A DNA stretch of 64,000 bases from Carboxylicivirga linearis (GTDB lineage Bacteria; Bacteroidota; Bacteroidia; Bacteroidales; Marinilabiliaceae). Shown here piece by piece: positions 1-8,515 of this stretch. Position numbers and translations under genes: made by a program. The stretch is taken from contig NZ_JAGUCO010000014.1 in assembly GCF_018271995.1 (NCBI RefSeq), positions 62,001 through 126,000 on the forward strand. The letters run 5' to 3'. The notes beneath the pieces were generated by a model. That model was given only the letters and a program-made list of their open reading frames with translations, was not told where the DNA came from and ran no database searches. The number at the start of each line of letters is the position of its first letter. The first letter of the stretch is position 1.

Positions 1-1614
1 TCTGTGGTTGTAGCTTCATCCAATGGTAATTCATATATGCTGCATCGAAAAGAAGGCCAATGGATGAACAGAATTACTTATAAGGAAAGCAGTAAGAAAA
101 AAGAGATTCAGACATTTTGGAAAGATCAATTTTCAAAAAACAATCAGATTACAAAAGTAATAGATGACTCCACTGTTTATAATCCTTGCACAAGACCCTG
201 GTATACTCTATCCATAAAGCAACAATCCAAAGTGGTTACATGGACAAAACCTTATCAGCTTCAAACCGATCATAAAAATGGCATCACCGCTTCAACCTAT
301 TGCCTTGCAGCGAATGGTGACACCATTGTTACCGCTTATGACATTCTTTTGCGAAACTTTAACCGCATCATCCAATCTGTTTCGCTTACTGCTAACAGCT
401 ACGGGTTTATTGTTATGGCTAACAATATGGAATTAATTGGCATTAACGACAATCAAACTAAAAAGAATACTGACTTTTCATCTAATTTTCTTCTTCAAAA
501 TATTAATACTATTGATTTAATACCGCTAAAAAAAGGTATCAACTATTGGAAAAAATCTAAAAGCAACGCCCCCTTTGAAATGAGGATTAACAATAAACAC
601 TGGTGGATTAGCTTTCAGCCCATCTATTCAAATAAGGATAACATCTTGTTTTATTCAATAATTATTGTTCCGGAAAAAGATTTTAGAGCAACGATGAACC
701 AGACTTTGAATATTACTACCGGAAGTTTTATAATAATTCTGTTGTTGCTCATTTTTATTCTATCCAACTTCCATAAAATTAACTCACAAAACAAATTATT
801 GCAAAAGAAAAGAATACGAATTGCCCGTCAGAAGAAATTTATACAAGAACGTAACAAAGAAATATTAGACAGTATACATTATACAAAAGCAATACAGTCA
901 TCGATGCTACCCAAAGATGAGCAGTTAACTAATGCTTTCTCTGATCATTTTATTTTGTATATGCCCAAGGATATTGTTAGTGGCGATTTATATTGGCATC
1001 AGCCTTTTGATGACTGTCAGATGATAGCAGCCATAGATTGCACCGGACATGGTGTACCGGGTGCTGTCTTATCGATGATTGGGTATGGAGGCCTGAAGAG
1101 TGCAACTATCAGTCAAAGGCTAAAACAACCTAATAAAATTCTTGAACATCTTGCAGATGTGGTTACTTCCTATTTTTTAAATACCTCTAAACATCAAATC
1201 AACGATGGAATGGATATTGCTTTTACTACTTATTACCCAAAAGACTCACTCATTAAATATGCTGGAGCAAAAAACCCAATTTTGATAATTCGCAATAATA
1301 ATACTCCTCTTATTGTAGATAATACTATTCAGAAACCTCTTTTACACAATCAGAACAGATACCTGTACTTAATAAAGGCTGATAGAAAGGGCATTGAAGC
1401 CTCGTCCTCTTCTTACAATTATAAATGCCAATCTATTCAAGCAGAAAAAAACGATATGATCTACTTATTTACCGATGGTTTTGCTGATCAATTTGGAGGT
1501 GAGAAAGGCAAAAAGTTAAATATGAAACGCTTTAAAGAGTTGATTTTGGAGACATCAAGCTATCCATCAATGGCGCAACAAAAAGAGCATTTACAAAACT
1601 TCTTTTTAAGATGA
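1..1614 (+). CDS. SpoIIE/PP2C-type phosphatase with Cache-like sensor (5' partial, early stop)
   Basis: The reading frame is open from the first base, so the N-terminus lies outside the window; the GTG at base 4 is not a credible start. The first ~230 residues look like an extracytoplasmic Cache-type sensor (PCTRPWYTLSIKQ). A membrane segment follows near residues 237-257 (IIILLLLIFIL), then a short coiled linker (RIRIARQKKFIQERNKEI) and a SpoIIE phosphatase domain with PKDIVSGDLYW, AAIDCTGHGVPGA and IYLFTDGFADQFGG. These proteins dephosphorylate Ser/Thr on regulatory partners under sensor control. The frame hits TGA at 1612-1614, yet continues in frame as KGPEEQVDDVLVIGYRV, the normal end of the domain. 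A conserved Trp codon thus appears to have become a stop. Family assignment is firm; activity is doubtful. Confidence 0.88.
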   Translation, partial: SVVVASSNGNSYMLHRKEGQWMNRITYKESSKKKEIQTFWKDQFSKNNQITKVIDDSTVYNPCTRPWYTLSIKQQSKVVTWTKPYQLQTDHKNGITASTYCLAANGDTIVTAYDILLRNFNRIIQSVSLTANSYGFIVMANNMELIGINDNQTKKNTDFSSNFLLQNINTIDLIPLKKGINYWKKSKSNAPFEMRINNKHWWISFQPIYSNKDNILFYSIIIVPEKDFRATMNQTLNITTGSFIIILLLLIFILSNFHKINSQNKLLQKKRIRIARQKKFIQERNKEILDSIHYTKAIQSSMLPKDEQLTNAFSDHFILYMPKDIVSGDLYWHQPFDDCQMIAAIDCTGHGVPGAVLSMIGYGGLKSATISQRLKQPNKILEHLADVVTSYFLNTSKHQINDGMDIAFTTYYPKDSLIKYAGAKNPILIIRNNNTPLIVDNTIQKPLLHNQNRYLYLIKADRKGIEASSSSYNYKCQSIQAEKNDMIYLFTDGFADQFGGEKGKKLNMKRFKELILETSSYPSMAQQKEHLQNFFLR

Positions 1615-1668
1615 AAAGGCCCAGAGGAACAGGTTGATGACGTTCTTGTTATTGGATACAGAGTTTAA
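1615..1668 (+). other. In-frame 3' remainder of the SpoIIE gene after TGA
   Basis: After the TGA at 1612-1614 the same frame runs 17 more codons (KGPEEQVDDVLVIGYRV) to TAA at 1666-1668. EQVDDVLVIG is the usual C-terminal strand of Bacteroidota SpoIIE phosphatases and carries the conserved DD pair involved in metal binding. No start codon or separate gene is implied. It is either a lost tail or a readthrough extension. Confidence 0.8.
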
Positions 1669-1693
1669 CTCACAGTTTATCCGATTTCTGAGC

Positions 1694-2905
1694 TTAAAAA
1701 ACCGCATAAGATAAAGTTATCGACCACGCACTATAGTCAGTTGGACCACTATTCAACTCTGACATTGATAAGATGTTTCTTTTAGGTTCAAATAAACAAC
1801 CTATTTTAAGCTTATTATAAGAGGCACCAAAACCAATAAATGCCAGTGCTGTTGGTTTTATTTTTGATTTTTCGGAATATAAAACATCATTATAATCAGT
1901 ATACTTTGCCACATATGAATTAATAGCCAGATCTAAACTATAATTAACATCAACATACAATCCGAATTGATCTGTAATTCGTTGCTTATAGCGTATACCG
2001 GCAGGCAGGCGGAAAGTCTGATATCTAAGTCGGCCCTCTATTGTCTTAAACCTATCAGAAATATCCCATCTTTTATCAGAACTATAGAAATGCATTTGCG
2101 AAACAATAGCCCAGGTATTTTTCTTACCAACGCCCAATTCTATATCTATGCCCAACAAAAAACCGCTCCCATTAACAGTCATTGCTTCATCATCCCACTT
2201 TCCTGCTGGTCGCGTCATCGTATAATTCGACATCCCCACAAACGGACTAAAACTGAATTTTTGGGTTGAAGATGGAGAATGCTGAAAATAAATATCCGGA
2301 TCCTGATTAGCGCAGTATTTATTATAGTTTGTAAAATATTCGGTTAATGCCTTAGATGTATATTTAAGACTCAGAATATCCTTTAATGAAATATCATCAC
2401 ATTTTATATCGGCTTGTATTTGTGACTTATACGAATAATCTTCCATTTCCTTCCCATTCGCACTTTGATACGTTCTATACTTAAGCAAATTCAGTTTTTC
2501 TTCATTTAACGAATACCAAAACAATACTCCATCATTATACACTGCCTGATAAAGACTGGCTTTACCCTCAACTAAAACTTTTACAAGAATTTTATTATTC
2601 CTTACCAACTTAGCTGTATGGTGCGTCACATATTTATTATCTATCTCTGCTTCTACAAGTTTGAATTTTGCAATCCCTTCAATTATCAACTCACTTATAT
2701 CTTCAGATGATAACTTCACTTCTTCACTATTTTCATTTGCCTTGATATAAAACCTGGATGGTATATAATTCCACTTTTCTACCTTTACAAAGCATTCTTT
2801 TGTATTATTATCTTTATCTGCGTACTGTCCTCTTACAAATTCTGACTGAGCTAGTAGGCTTGTTGAAATTAACAATCCCAAAAGGAAAAATAAATATTTA
2901 GGCAT
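1694..2905 (-). CDS. Secreted outer-membrane beta-barrel protein, unknown function
   Basis: 403 residues. A clear signal peptide (MPKYLFFLLGLLISTSLLAQ) is followed by a ~200-residue unassigned N-terminal part. A C-terminal half beginning near SFSPFVGMSNYTM has alternating aromatic/polar strands (LGVGKKNTWAIVSQMHFYS, FGLYVDVNYSLDLAI, WSITLSYAVF) and ends in an aromatic residue, as in the porin-like outer-membrane beta-barrel families of Bacteroidota. It is probably exported and inserted in the outer membrane. It stands alone between convergent and divergent neighbours, so context gives no function. Confidence 0.75.
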   Translation of the reverse strand: MPKYLFFLLGLLISTSLLAQSEFVRGQYADKDNNTKECFVKVEKWNYIPSRFYIKANENSEEVKLSSEDISELIIEGIAKFKLVEAEIDNKYVTHHTAKLVRNNKILVKVLVEGKASLYQAVYNDGVLFWYSLNEEKLNLLKYRTYQSANGKEMEDYSYKSQIQADIKCDDISLKDILSLKYTSKALTEYFTNYNKYCANQDPDIYFQHSPSSTQKFSFSPFVGMSNYTMTRPAGKWDDEAMTVNGSGFLLGIDIELGVGKKNTWAIVSQMHFYSSDKRWDISDRFKTIEGRLRYQTFRLPAGIRYKQRITDQFGLYVDVNYSLDLAINSYVAKYTDYNDVLYSEKSKIKPTALAFIGFGASYNKLKIGCLFEPKRNILSMSELNSGPTDYSAWSITLSYAVF

Positions 2906-3026
2906 TAGTATTGAATTAAGTTAGTTGATTTAAGGAATTTATTTCATAATAACTGTTAAATATAATATTTCATCACAAAATGAACATATACCTTTATGCA
3001 AAGTTTAGATATAAAAAACTGATTCT

Positions 3027-3785
3027 ATGGATATCATCACTCACGGATTAACAGGTATAGGCTTATCAACCACCGTTGCAGCAGCCACACCATCGAGCTG
3101 GAAAAGTAAACTATGGATGGGGGTAGCAGGTGGCTTTGGTGGAATATTACCCGATGTGGATGTGATTTCGAAATGGGGTAGTTTTGATGCTACTTTTGGT
3201 AAGTGGTTTAATCTGCAGCAAAGCGGCAATGATATTTTTTGGGATACTCACTGGTATTCGCATCATGTGTTTACCCATTCGGTTATAGGGGCCTTGTTTT
3301 TTGCTATGATGGGTGCTGTATTGTATCTGGCTTACGGCAAACTAATGAAACTATCAAACCTAAAAAGGGTGAAGTGGTATGCACTGGCCTTTTTTATGGG
3401 TTATATGGGGCATTTGTTTGAAGATATGATTACACCCGGAGGATCGTGGGATGGTATTGCCTTTTTTTGGCCATCAGCACATTTTACAGGTGGATGGGGC
3501 AAAGTTTGGTGGTGGAATAATTACGATTTATTTCTGATTGTAATTTCGGCTCTGGCCATTAATATGGCACTTATTATGGCCCGATATAAAGCGGCTTTAT
3601 TTACAAAGATAACTGTTGTGGCTGCGGTAATTGCTTTTATAATACAGATAGAACGTCGCAATTATGATTTTAACCATGGCAGTAATAAAGAAACGGTTTC
3701 AAAAGAACTGCAACAAAAATACCTGGGTAAAAACATTTATATGATTATGCGCAAGGTAGATGGAATTATTCCGGTGGCGTTTTAA
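3027..3785 (+). CDS. Metal-dependent hydrolase of the YdjM/LexA-binding membrane family
   Basis: 252 residues. The N-terminus MDIITHGLTGIGLS, then GGILPDVDV, FTHSVIGA and GHLFEDMITP, are the His/Asp-containing membrane-embedded motifs of the YdjM (PF04307) family of inner-membrane hydrolases. About four hydrophobic segments are seen (near residues 85-105, 118-135, 170-188 and 195-212). The substrate is unknown; E. coli YdjM is SOS-linked, but nothing here shows SOS control. It is monocistronic, convergent with the HEPN-motif gene on its right. Confidence 0.8.
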   Translation: MDIITHGLTGIGLSTTVAAATPSSWKSKLWMGVAGGFGGILPDVDVISKWGSFDATFGKWFNLQQSGNDIFWDTHWYSHHVFTHSVIGALFFAMMGAVLYLAYGKLMKLSNLKRVKWYALAFFMGYMGHLFEDMITPGGSWDGIAFFWPSAHFTGGWGKVWWWNNYDLFLIVISALAINMALIMARYKAALFTKITVVAAVIAFIIQIERRNYDFNHGSNKETVSKELQQKYLGKNIYMIMRKVDGIIPVAF

Positions 3786-3800
3786 AATAGCTCTTAGCTG

Positions 3801-4580
3801 CTATGACTCAAATGCCTCAACTATCAACTCAACCGTATTAACAAATAAATCATTCAGATCATCGATTGCTTTAATTCTAACTTCAGATTTTAAATAGTCA
3901 TACGTAAAGCTAAGAGAACGAATACCACCTTTTCTAACATCTTTTATCTTATTTCGTGGACTCATTGGAGATATATTATGAATTAAATCATTTCTATTTT
4001 CAATCAGGTCTTTGTAAGATATAGATCCGATAATTTCTGATTTAATTTTAGCCTGCAATTCGATGCATTTATCTCTTTTTTCTATCCCAAAGTGACTTTT
4101 AATAGTTTTTTGATTTAACTGGTTTACAGCTGATGCAAAGTCAACTTCACTAATATTTAATCTTAAATGAAGATCCAAACAATGACCAACTAAATCAAAC
4201 AGAGACTTTATTTGAGCATAATAGTTTTCTGTAAAATAATCATACCAACCTTTTAGTAGATGATCTTCTTTTTCATATCCAGGAAACTCTCTAAAATCCT
4301 CACTGATCCATTCTTTATCATCCTTAATATGTTGAAAATAATACTTACTCATCAATTCAGACTTTTGAACGTGAAACATTTTTTGCAACAAAGCCTTATA
4401 AACATTAGTTTTTTTTAATATTTCAATCATCCCATCTGGAATATTTTCATCCTCTCGAAAATTCTGATCTAATGTCTTTTTCATTAATCTAATGCTCTCA
4501 AAGCCATTTCTCTTACTAAATCTGGAATCATTTAGAATTCTTTTAGATTCTTTCGAATCAGGAACTATCAGCATATCCAT
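3801..4580 (-). CDS. HEPN-motif protein, unknown function
   Basis: 259 residues, no signal peptide or membrane segment; a helical, charged, cytoplasmic protein. Near residue 197 it carries ENRNDLIHN, a match to the RNxxxH motif of HEPN domains, which form all-helical RNases in toxins and defence systems or inert folds in other proteins. The preceding helices (LFDLVGHCLDLHLRLNIS) fit a C-terminal HEPN bundle. No nucleotidyltransferase or antitoxin partner lies beside it: the next gene upstream on this strand is the HU-like gene, and the gene on its other side is convergent. Fold assignment is by motif only. Confidence 0.6.
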   Translation of the reverse strand: MDMLIVPDSKESKRILNDSRFSKRNGFESIRLMKKTLDQNFREDENIPDGMIEILKKTNVYKALLQKMFHVQKSELMSKYYFQHIKDDKEWISEDFREFPGYEKEDHLLKGWYDYFTENYYAQIKSLFDLVGHCLDLHLRLNISEVDFASAVNQLNQKTIKSHFGIEKRDKCIELQAKIKSEIIGSISYKDLIENRNDLIHNISPMSPRNKIKDVRKGGIRSLSFTYDYLKSEVRIKAIDDLNDLFVNTVELIVEAFES

Positions 4581-4653
4581 AAAATAAATTTGCTTAAAAA
4601 ATCACAATCACCTAAAAAATACAATTTAAGAACAAACTTCTCACAAACAAAAA

Positions 4654-4673
4654 GCACCGCCTCTCGACGGTGC
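4654..4673 (-). terminator. Rho-independent terminator after the HU-like gene
   Basis: Six-base-pair GC-rich stem (GCACCG/CGGTGC) with an 8-base loop. On the minus strand it is followed by a T-rich run (complement of the A-rich stretch 4643-4653). It lies 26 bases beyond the stop of the 4699-5073 gene. Confidence 0.7.
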
Positions 4674-4698
4674 CCTTCACTTAATCGAACATTTAAAC

Positions 4699-5073
4699 CT
4701 ATATCTTTTCGTATTCGGCAGCTTTCATCACCTTTTTTACTTCTGTACTCATTTGGTAACTCACCTTATTACCTTTAATCAGATCTGATTTAAAATCTTC
4801 AGGCGTATCGGCTCCCGAACTACTAAGAGTTACCATCAAACGCCCCAAATCGCCTAACTCAACGGTGGCTCCATCAACCAAATACTCAGGCAACACCTTT
4901 GTAAAAGCAATTAATACCGATTTTGTATCCAGCTCGTTAACCGGCGAAATTTCGGCAATTCGCTTTGATAATGTATCGAGGGTAACATTTTTGGGTCGAA
5001 CAATGGAAGCATAATACTTTTCTGGTTCACTCGGTTGTCCGGGAATTTTTCTTCCTATTACTTTATAATCCAT
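4699..5073 (-). CDS. HU-like DNA-binding protein (Bacteroidetes type)
   Basis: 124 residues. The sequence fits the HU/IHF-like domain family frequent in Bacteroidota (HU-HIG type): KRIAEISPVNELDTKSVLIAF, then VDGATVELGDLGRLMVTLSS and a basic tail (KKVMKAAEYEKI). The region around VELGDLGRL matches the strand/turn before the DNA-binding arm of HU. It would bind DNA non-specifically and bend it in the nucleoid. It has its own terminator downstream, and an AT-rich upstream region with a small dyad at about 5103-5119. Confidence 0.85.
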   Translation of the reverse strand: MDYKVIGRKIPGQPSEPEKYYASIVRPKNVTLDTLSKRIAEISPVNELDTKSVLIAFTKVLPEYLVDGATVELGDLGRLMVTLSSSGADTPEDFKSDLIKGNKVSYQMSTEVKKVMKAAEYEKI

Positions 5074-5242
5074 TCGTTTTAGGTATTAGTTTATAAATAT
5101 TTTATGGTCTATAACCATAATTATAAAAATATTAAACTTCGGATTACAGGCAAATTTATTTGATATATTTTTTATACTATGCCTCTTATTTATAATCAGT
5201 ATAATTATATATTATAATTGTATGGTCGAAATACAAAAGGAC

Positions 5243-5374
5243 TCCTGGTCATTCTTGAAAATGATCGGGATAGTTTTTAAAAATTACCGTGACAATTTTT
5301 GATTTTCATCAGGAGAGTTTTTAAAAATCATCAGGACAATTTTCAGTTTTTATCATGATGATTTTTCGCTCCAT
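5243..5374. repeat. 22-bp phased degenerate tandem array (6 units)
   Basis: Six units start exactly 22 bases apart, at 5243, 5265, 5287, 5309, 5331 and 5353. The consensus is roughly TCAGGAnAgTTTTTaAAAAT. Units are only moderately alike but the spacing never slips. No gene covers it. It lies in the 840-bp gap between the HU-like and GIDE-domain genes. Confidence 0.75.
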
Positions 5375-5620
5375 ACAAACATACACCAAAACACAAACAC
5401 TAATTATTGATTTATAATCAATTACACAAACGCTACAACTTAAGAAATAAAACTAACCACAATTAGTTTTTAAACAACACAGGGCTTACCGGGTGGATAA
5501 AATAATTCCCTCCCATTCGTTTTATGATATACGATAATATCATCACATATAAACTAGGGCTAAATTAATATTGATAAATATATAATTCGAATCAATAGTT
5601 CAAATTGTTTTTATAGCAAA

Positions 5621-5800
5621 GTTCAACCCACTTTCGGGGTTGTATCTATAGTCAAATAGTCACCCCGCGCTCCGCACGAGGCTATTATTGTTAATGTCCT
5701 TCAGACATTTTCAAATCCTGAAGGGATTTAATATGAATAGCCACGGGTGGAACCCGTGGAATATGAACGATTTATAAAGAAACCCCAAAGTGGGTTCAAC
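5621..5800. repeat. Nested palindromic intergenic element
   Basis: Outer arms 5621-5641 and 5780-5800 are inverted copies (about 18 of 21 positions match). Inside are two further hairpins: CCTTCAG/CTGAAGG (5698-5704 with 5718-5724) and CCACGGGT/ACCCGTGG (5741-5748 with 5752-5759). No open frame is present. The form is like REP/BIME-type elements mobilised by RAYT transposases in Bacteroidota; no transposase is in the window. Confidence 0.65.
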
Positions 5801-5860
5801 TGTTGATTCGCATATACAGTTACTAGGTCATTAATACTTTTAAATATTAACAACATAAAA

Positions 5861-5892
5861 AACCTCCCAGGTTTTGAAAACCTGGGAGGTTT
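5861..5892 (-). terminator. Strong hairpin terminator after the GIDE-domain gene
   Basis: A nearly perfect 15-bp inverted repeat (arms AACCTCCCAGGTTTT and its complement). On the minus strand it is followed by TTTT (complement of the A-run at 5857-5862). It ends transcripts of the gene at 5913-6584 and may act in both directions. Confidence 0.8.
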
Positions 5893-5912
5893 ATATCATC
5901 ATAGTTACAATT

Positions 5913-6584
5913 TTATCGATAAACGCCCTCTCCCAAAGTAGAAGGATCATCGCTTAAGTAAACAGCCTCATTGTCGGGAGCGGATAGAACTAACACACGT
6001 CCATAGGCCTCCGGCAGCCCTAACTGATCAGCTTCTTTCCAGCGACCTTTACCATACACTGCCACTTGCTCTCCGTTTTCGAGAATGCCTTCGCGGTATC
6101 GAATGGTTTTATTCATGCCCAGCAGATTTTCACTCGTCTTGCCATGTTGCTTTAGGTAGCGTTCCAACTCAGGGGTGGCATCGTTTAAAAAGCCGGAACG
6201 AAACTTTTTATCTTTAACTATATAGCTTTTTAGGTTATTATCCTCAACAAAAGCATAACTATTGCCATCGCGAATAAGGTATTTACACTGATTGGTTTCG
6301 TTAATAATAGTATGCCAATGAGAACTCTTACCCGATGATTTTTGCTGCTCAACAATAACATGATAATAGGCACATGCTCTGCCCGACAAAGGTGCTCTAA
6401 TTGGCTCATCAACAAACTCAACCTTACCTACCACTTTAGCCACATCGTTGGTGTAGAATGACAATACACGTTTAATACGGGCCTTTTTAAGTTTTCGCTT
6501 TATTATCGCATTTTTATTAAAAAAGGCAATAGAGAAGATGACTATTCCTATGACTACAAAAACAATAATAAATACAGGATCCAT
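5913..6584 (-). CDS. GIDE-domain membrane protein (MULAN-like region), unknown role
   Basis: 223 residues. An N-terminal membrane anchor (VFIIVFVVIGIVIFSIAFF, residues 4-22) is followed by a basic stretch and a domain with VVGKVEFVDEPIRAPLSGR then CAYYHVIVEQ. This pattern matches the GIDE domain of the mitochondrial E3 ligase MULAN and its bacterial relatives. There is no RING finger, so ubiquitin ligase activity is not implied. The domain probably faces the cytoplasm or periplasm as a membrane-tethered sensor. It lies 27 bases downstream of the gene at 6612-7280 on the same strand and may be co-transcribed with it. Confidence 0.65.
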   Translation of the reverse strand: MDPVFIIVFVVIGIVIFSIAFFNKNAIIKRKLKKARIKRVLSFYTNDVAKVVGKVEFVDEPIRAPLSGRACAYYHVIVEQQKSSGKSSHWHTIINETNQCKYLIRDGNSYAFVEDNNLKSYIVKDKKFRSGFLNDATPELERYLKQHGKTSENLLGMNKTIRYREGILENGEQVAVYGKGRWKEADQLGLPEAYGRVLVLSAPDNEAVYLSDDPSTLGEGVYR

Positions 6585-6611
6585 AACAATGATAATTAAC
6601 TATGCAAATGA

Positions 6612-7280
6612 TTACATCTTTCTTTTTAAAGGATAGCTAAAATGAAAATCTCTAAAACTACCTACAGTTGATATAACTTGCTTATTTGTTTTTTCAAATA
6701 AAGTAAGATACAGTTTCCAATGAGCCGGGTCTTTTAAAATAATTGGGTAAGCCTTATCTATTCCAGTATTAACCGTTTTATCATCTACCCACACATTACC
6801 TGAATAATGCCCTTCGAAAAAAGCCTGATACGATAAGTTGATAAATTCAAATACAATCTTTTCGTCAATAACAGTAATAATGCCGGTATAAAAACCCGTA
6901 TAGTTCTTAATAATCTCAAAGCTATTATCAAAAATAATACGTCCATCTTCTTTATTAGCATACATAAACGAAGGATACAAACCATATTGAATGGCCAAAA
7001 ATTCGAGAGTTTGATTAAATAACTGGTCTTTACTAGTACCCGGAAAATCATTTACATAGGTATAATGTACTACACTATCTTCATCGAGAGGCAAATCGGG
7101 ATATTGATCTAGTGATTCGAGGGTGCGATTCCATCGGGTTGCCAGGGCAGAATATCGATCTTTAGTCATTTCTTTTGCGGTAAACTTACCATATAAAGCA
7201 GCCATTTCTATTTCATTTGTCTGACCTTTAACCAAAACAGTAATCAATAAAAACAAGATAATTAAGGGGCTTTTCATCAT
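6612..7280 (-). CDS. Secreted protein of unknown function
   Basis: 222 residues with a signal peptide (SPLIILFLLITVLVKGQ; two adjacent Met at the start, either possible). The mature part has no motif I recognise; it is a soluble mixed alpha/beta sequence with several aromatic stretches (YPSFMYANKEDGRIIFDNSF). It is the first gene of a likely two-gene unit with the GIDE-domain protein, which suggests a shared envelope role (inference). Confidence 0.7.
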   Translation of the reverse strand: MMKSPLIILFLLITVLVKGQTNEIEMAALYGKFTAKEMTKDRYSALATRWNRTLESLDQYPDLPLDEDSVVHYTYVNDFPGTSKDQLFNQTLEFLAIQYGLYPSFMYANKEDGRIIFDNSFEIIKNYTGFYTGIITVIDEKIVFEFINLSYQAFFEGHYSGNVWVDDKTVNTGIDKAYPIILKDPAHWKLYLTLFEKTNKQVISTVGSFRDFHFSYPLKRKM

Positions 7281-7374
7281 TTTGAACTATGTTAGGTTGT
7301 GAATATTTATTTTAGACTTTTAAATATAATTATTTCTTTAGCAAATAAACCAGTCCACTTTCATCTTTTCGCAA

Positions 7375-7407
7375 AAAGCCCGAATTTCACTTTGAAACCC
7401 GGGCTTT
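7375..7407 (-). terminator. Terminator after the HAD-family lipoprotein gene
   Basis: Stem AAAGCCCG/CGGGCTTT with a 17-base loop. On the minus strand it is followed by a T-run (complement of the A-run 7373-7377). It marks the 3' end of the sulfatase-HAD unit. Confidence 0.7.
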
Positions 7408-7441
7408 AATAACACTTCATTTAATTCTTAGATCTCCCTTA

Positions 7442-8443
7442 TCATTCAGGATAAATAACTTTCCAATCAGTTTTCATATTGACAATAGTCCAACCTTTTT
7501 CTGTTGCCTCATCCAAAGCTTTATTAAATCGACCAATATGTGAATCGCGATCATATGCCCATTCTCTTTCAGCATCAGTATGATGAATATACAACATCAT
7601 CCGTTTTCCTTTACCCGAATCGGTATATTGCATCATCTGCAAATCACCATCGGAGTTACCGCCACAGAAGATAGGCTTACGACCTATATGGCGATAAATG
7701 CCAACAGGTTTACCTTCTTTATCATCAATAAAATTTAACTCCGGCATTCGAACCAGCACAGGTTCACCATCCTTTAATTCAAATTGGGTTACAATACTAC
7801 TTCCTACTACCTGATTGCGTGGAATTCCATAAACTTCCTCAGCCCAGGGTCGCATAAAGTCAATGCCTCCACCCGAAACAATAAATACCTTAAAATCATT
7901 ATCTCTGAGGTAATTCATTAATTCAAGCATAGGCTGATAAACCAATTTGGTAAAAGGCTTTTTAAGGCTTGGATGCCTGTCGTTGTGAAGCCAATCCATA
8001 ACTGCATTTTCAAATTCAACGGATGTTATACCGGCATGCGTAGTCATTACTAATTCGAGCAATTCCTTCATTCCAAAGGTTTTTAGAGTAGCCATATCAT
8101 CGTCCAGAATGGCTTTAAAAGGTTGCTCTGTGATCCACTCAGGATGATCGGGTGCCATTTTCTTTATTTGATAAATAACAAAGAACAATTGAAAATACAG
8201 AGGTTGCTCCGACCATAAAGTTCCGTCGTTATCAAAAACGGCAATTCGGTCGGGTATTTCAACAAATGTTGGGCTTTCGGGATCAGTTACAGCATCAACA
8301 AAATCAAAGATTTCCTTTTTAACCTTTCCGTCATTCCATGAGGGTAGTTGATCGGCAGGTGGTGTACTGTTATCCGCAACAGGACTTGAGCATGCAAAAC
8401 CAATGAATATGAGGCTTATTAAAATCCATAATTTATTTCTCAT
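7442..8443 (-). CDS. HAD-family phosphatase lipoprotein
   Basis: The frame is open from 8467, but the ATG at 8441-8443 gives a proper lipoprotein signal (MRNKLWILISLIFIGFAC, Cys18), so that start is preferred. The mature protein begins with a HAD motif I at residues 71-75 (DNDGT), then the SGGGIDFM motif II region and GGNSDGDLQM, typical of motifs III/IV. It is an exported hydrolase that probably removes phosphate from a small molecule. It lies 72 bases after the sulfatase gene with a hairpin between, so it may be co-expressed with glycan desulfation. Confidence 0.8.
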   Translation of the reverse strand: MRNKLWILISLIFIGFACSSPVADNSTPPADQLPSWNDGKVKKEIFDFVDAVTDPESPTFVEIPDRIAVFDNDGTLWSEQPLYFQLFFVIYQIKKMAPDHPEWITEQPFKAILDDDMATLKTFGMKELLELVMTTHAGITSVEFENAVMDWLHNDRHPSLKKPFTKLVYQPMLELMNYLRDNDFKVFIVSGGGIDFMRPWAEEVYGIPRNQVVGSSIVTQFELKDGEPVLVRMPELNFIDDKEGKPVGIYRHIGRKPIFCGGNSDGDLQMMQYTDSGKGKRMMLYIHHTDAEREWAYDRDSHIGRFNKALDEATEKGWTIVNMKTDWKVIYPE

Positions 8444-8467
8444 ATCTGTTCTATTACAATTAGACAA

Positions 8468-8505
8468 AAGGGCTGAAACACTTTAATTAAAACATTTCAA
8501 CCCTT
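8468..8505 (-). terminator. Intercistronic hairpin between sulfatase and HAD genes
   Basis: AAGGGCTGAAA pairs with TTTCAACCCTT across a 16-base loop with one G-U type mismatch. There is no long T-run, so it may attenuate rather than end transcription, or stabilise the upstream mRNA. Confidence 0.45.
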
Positions 8506-8515
8506 GAAAAATAAA

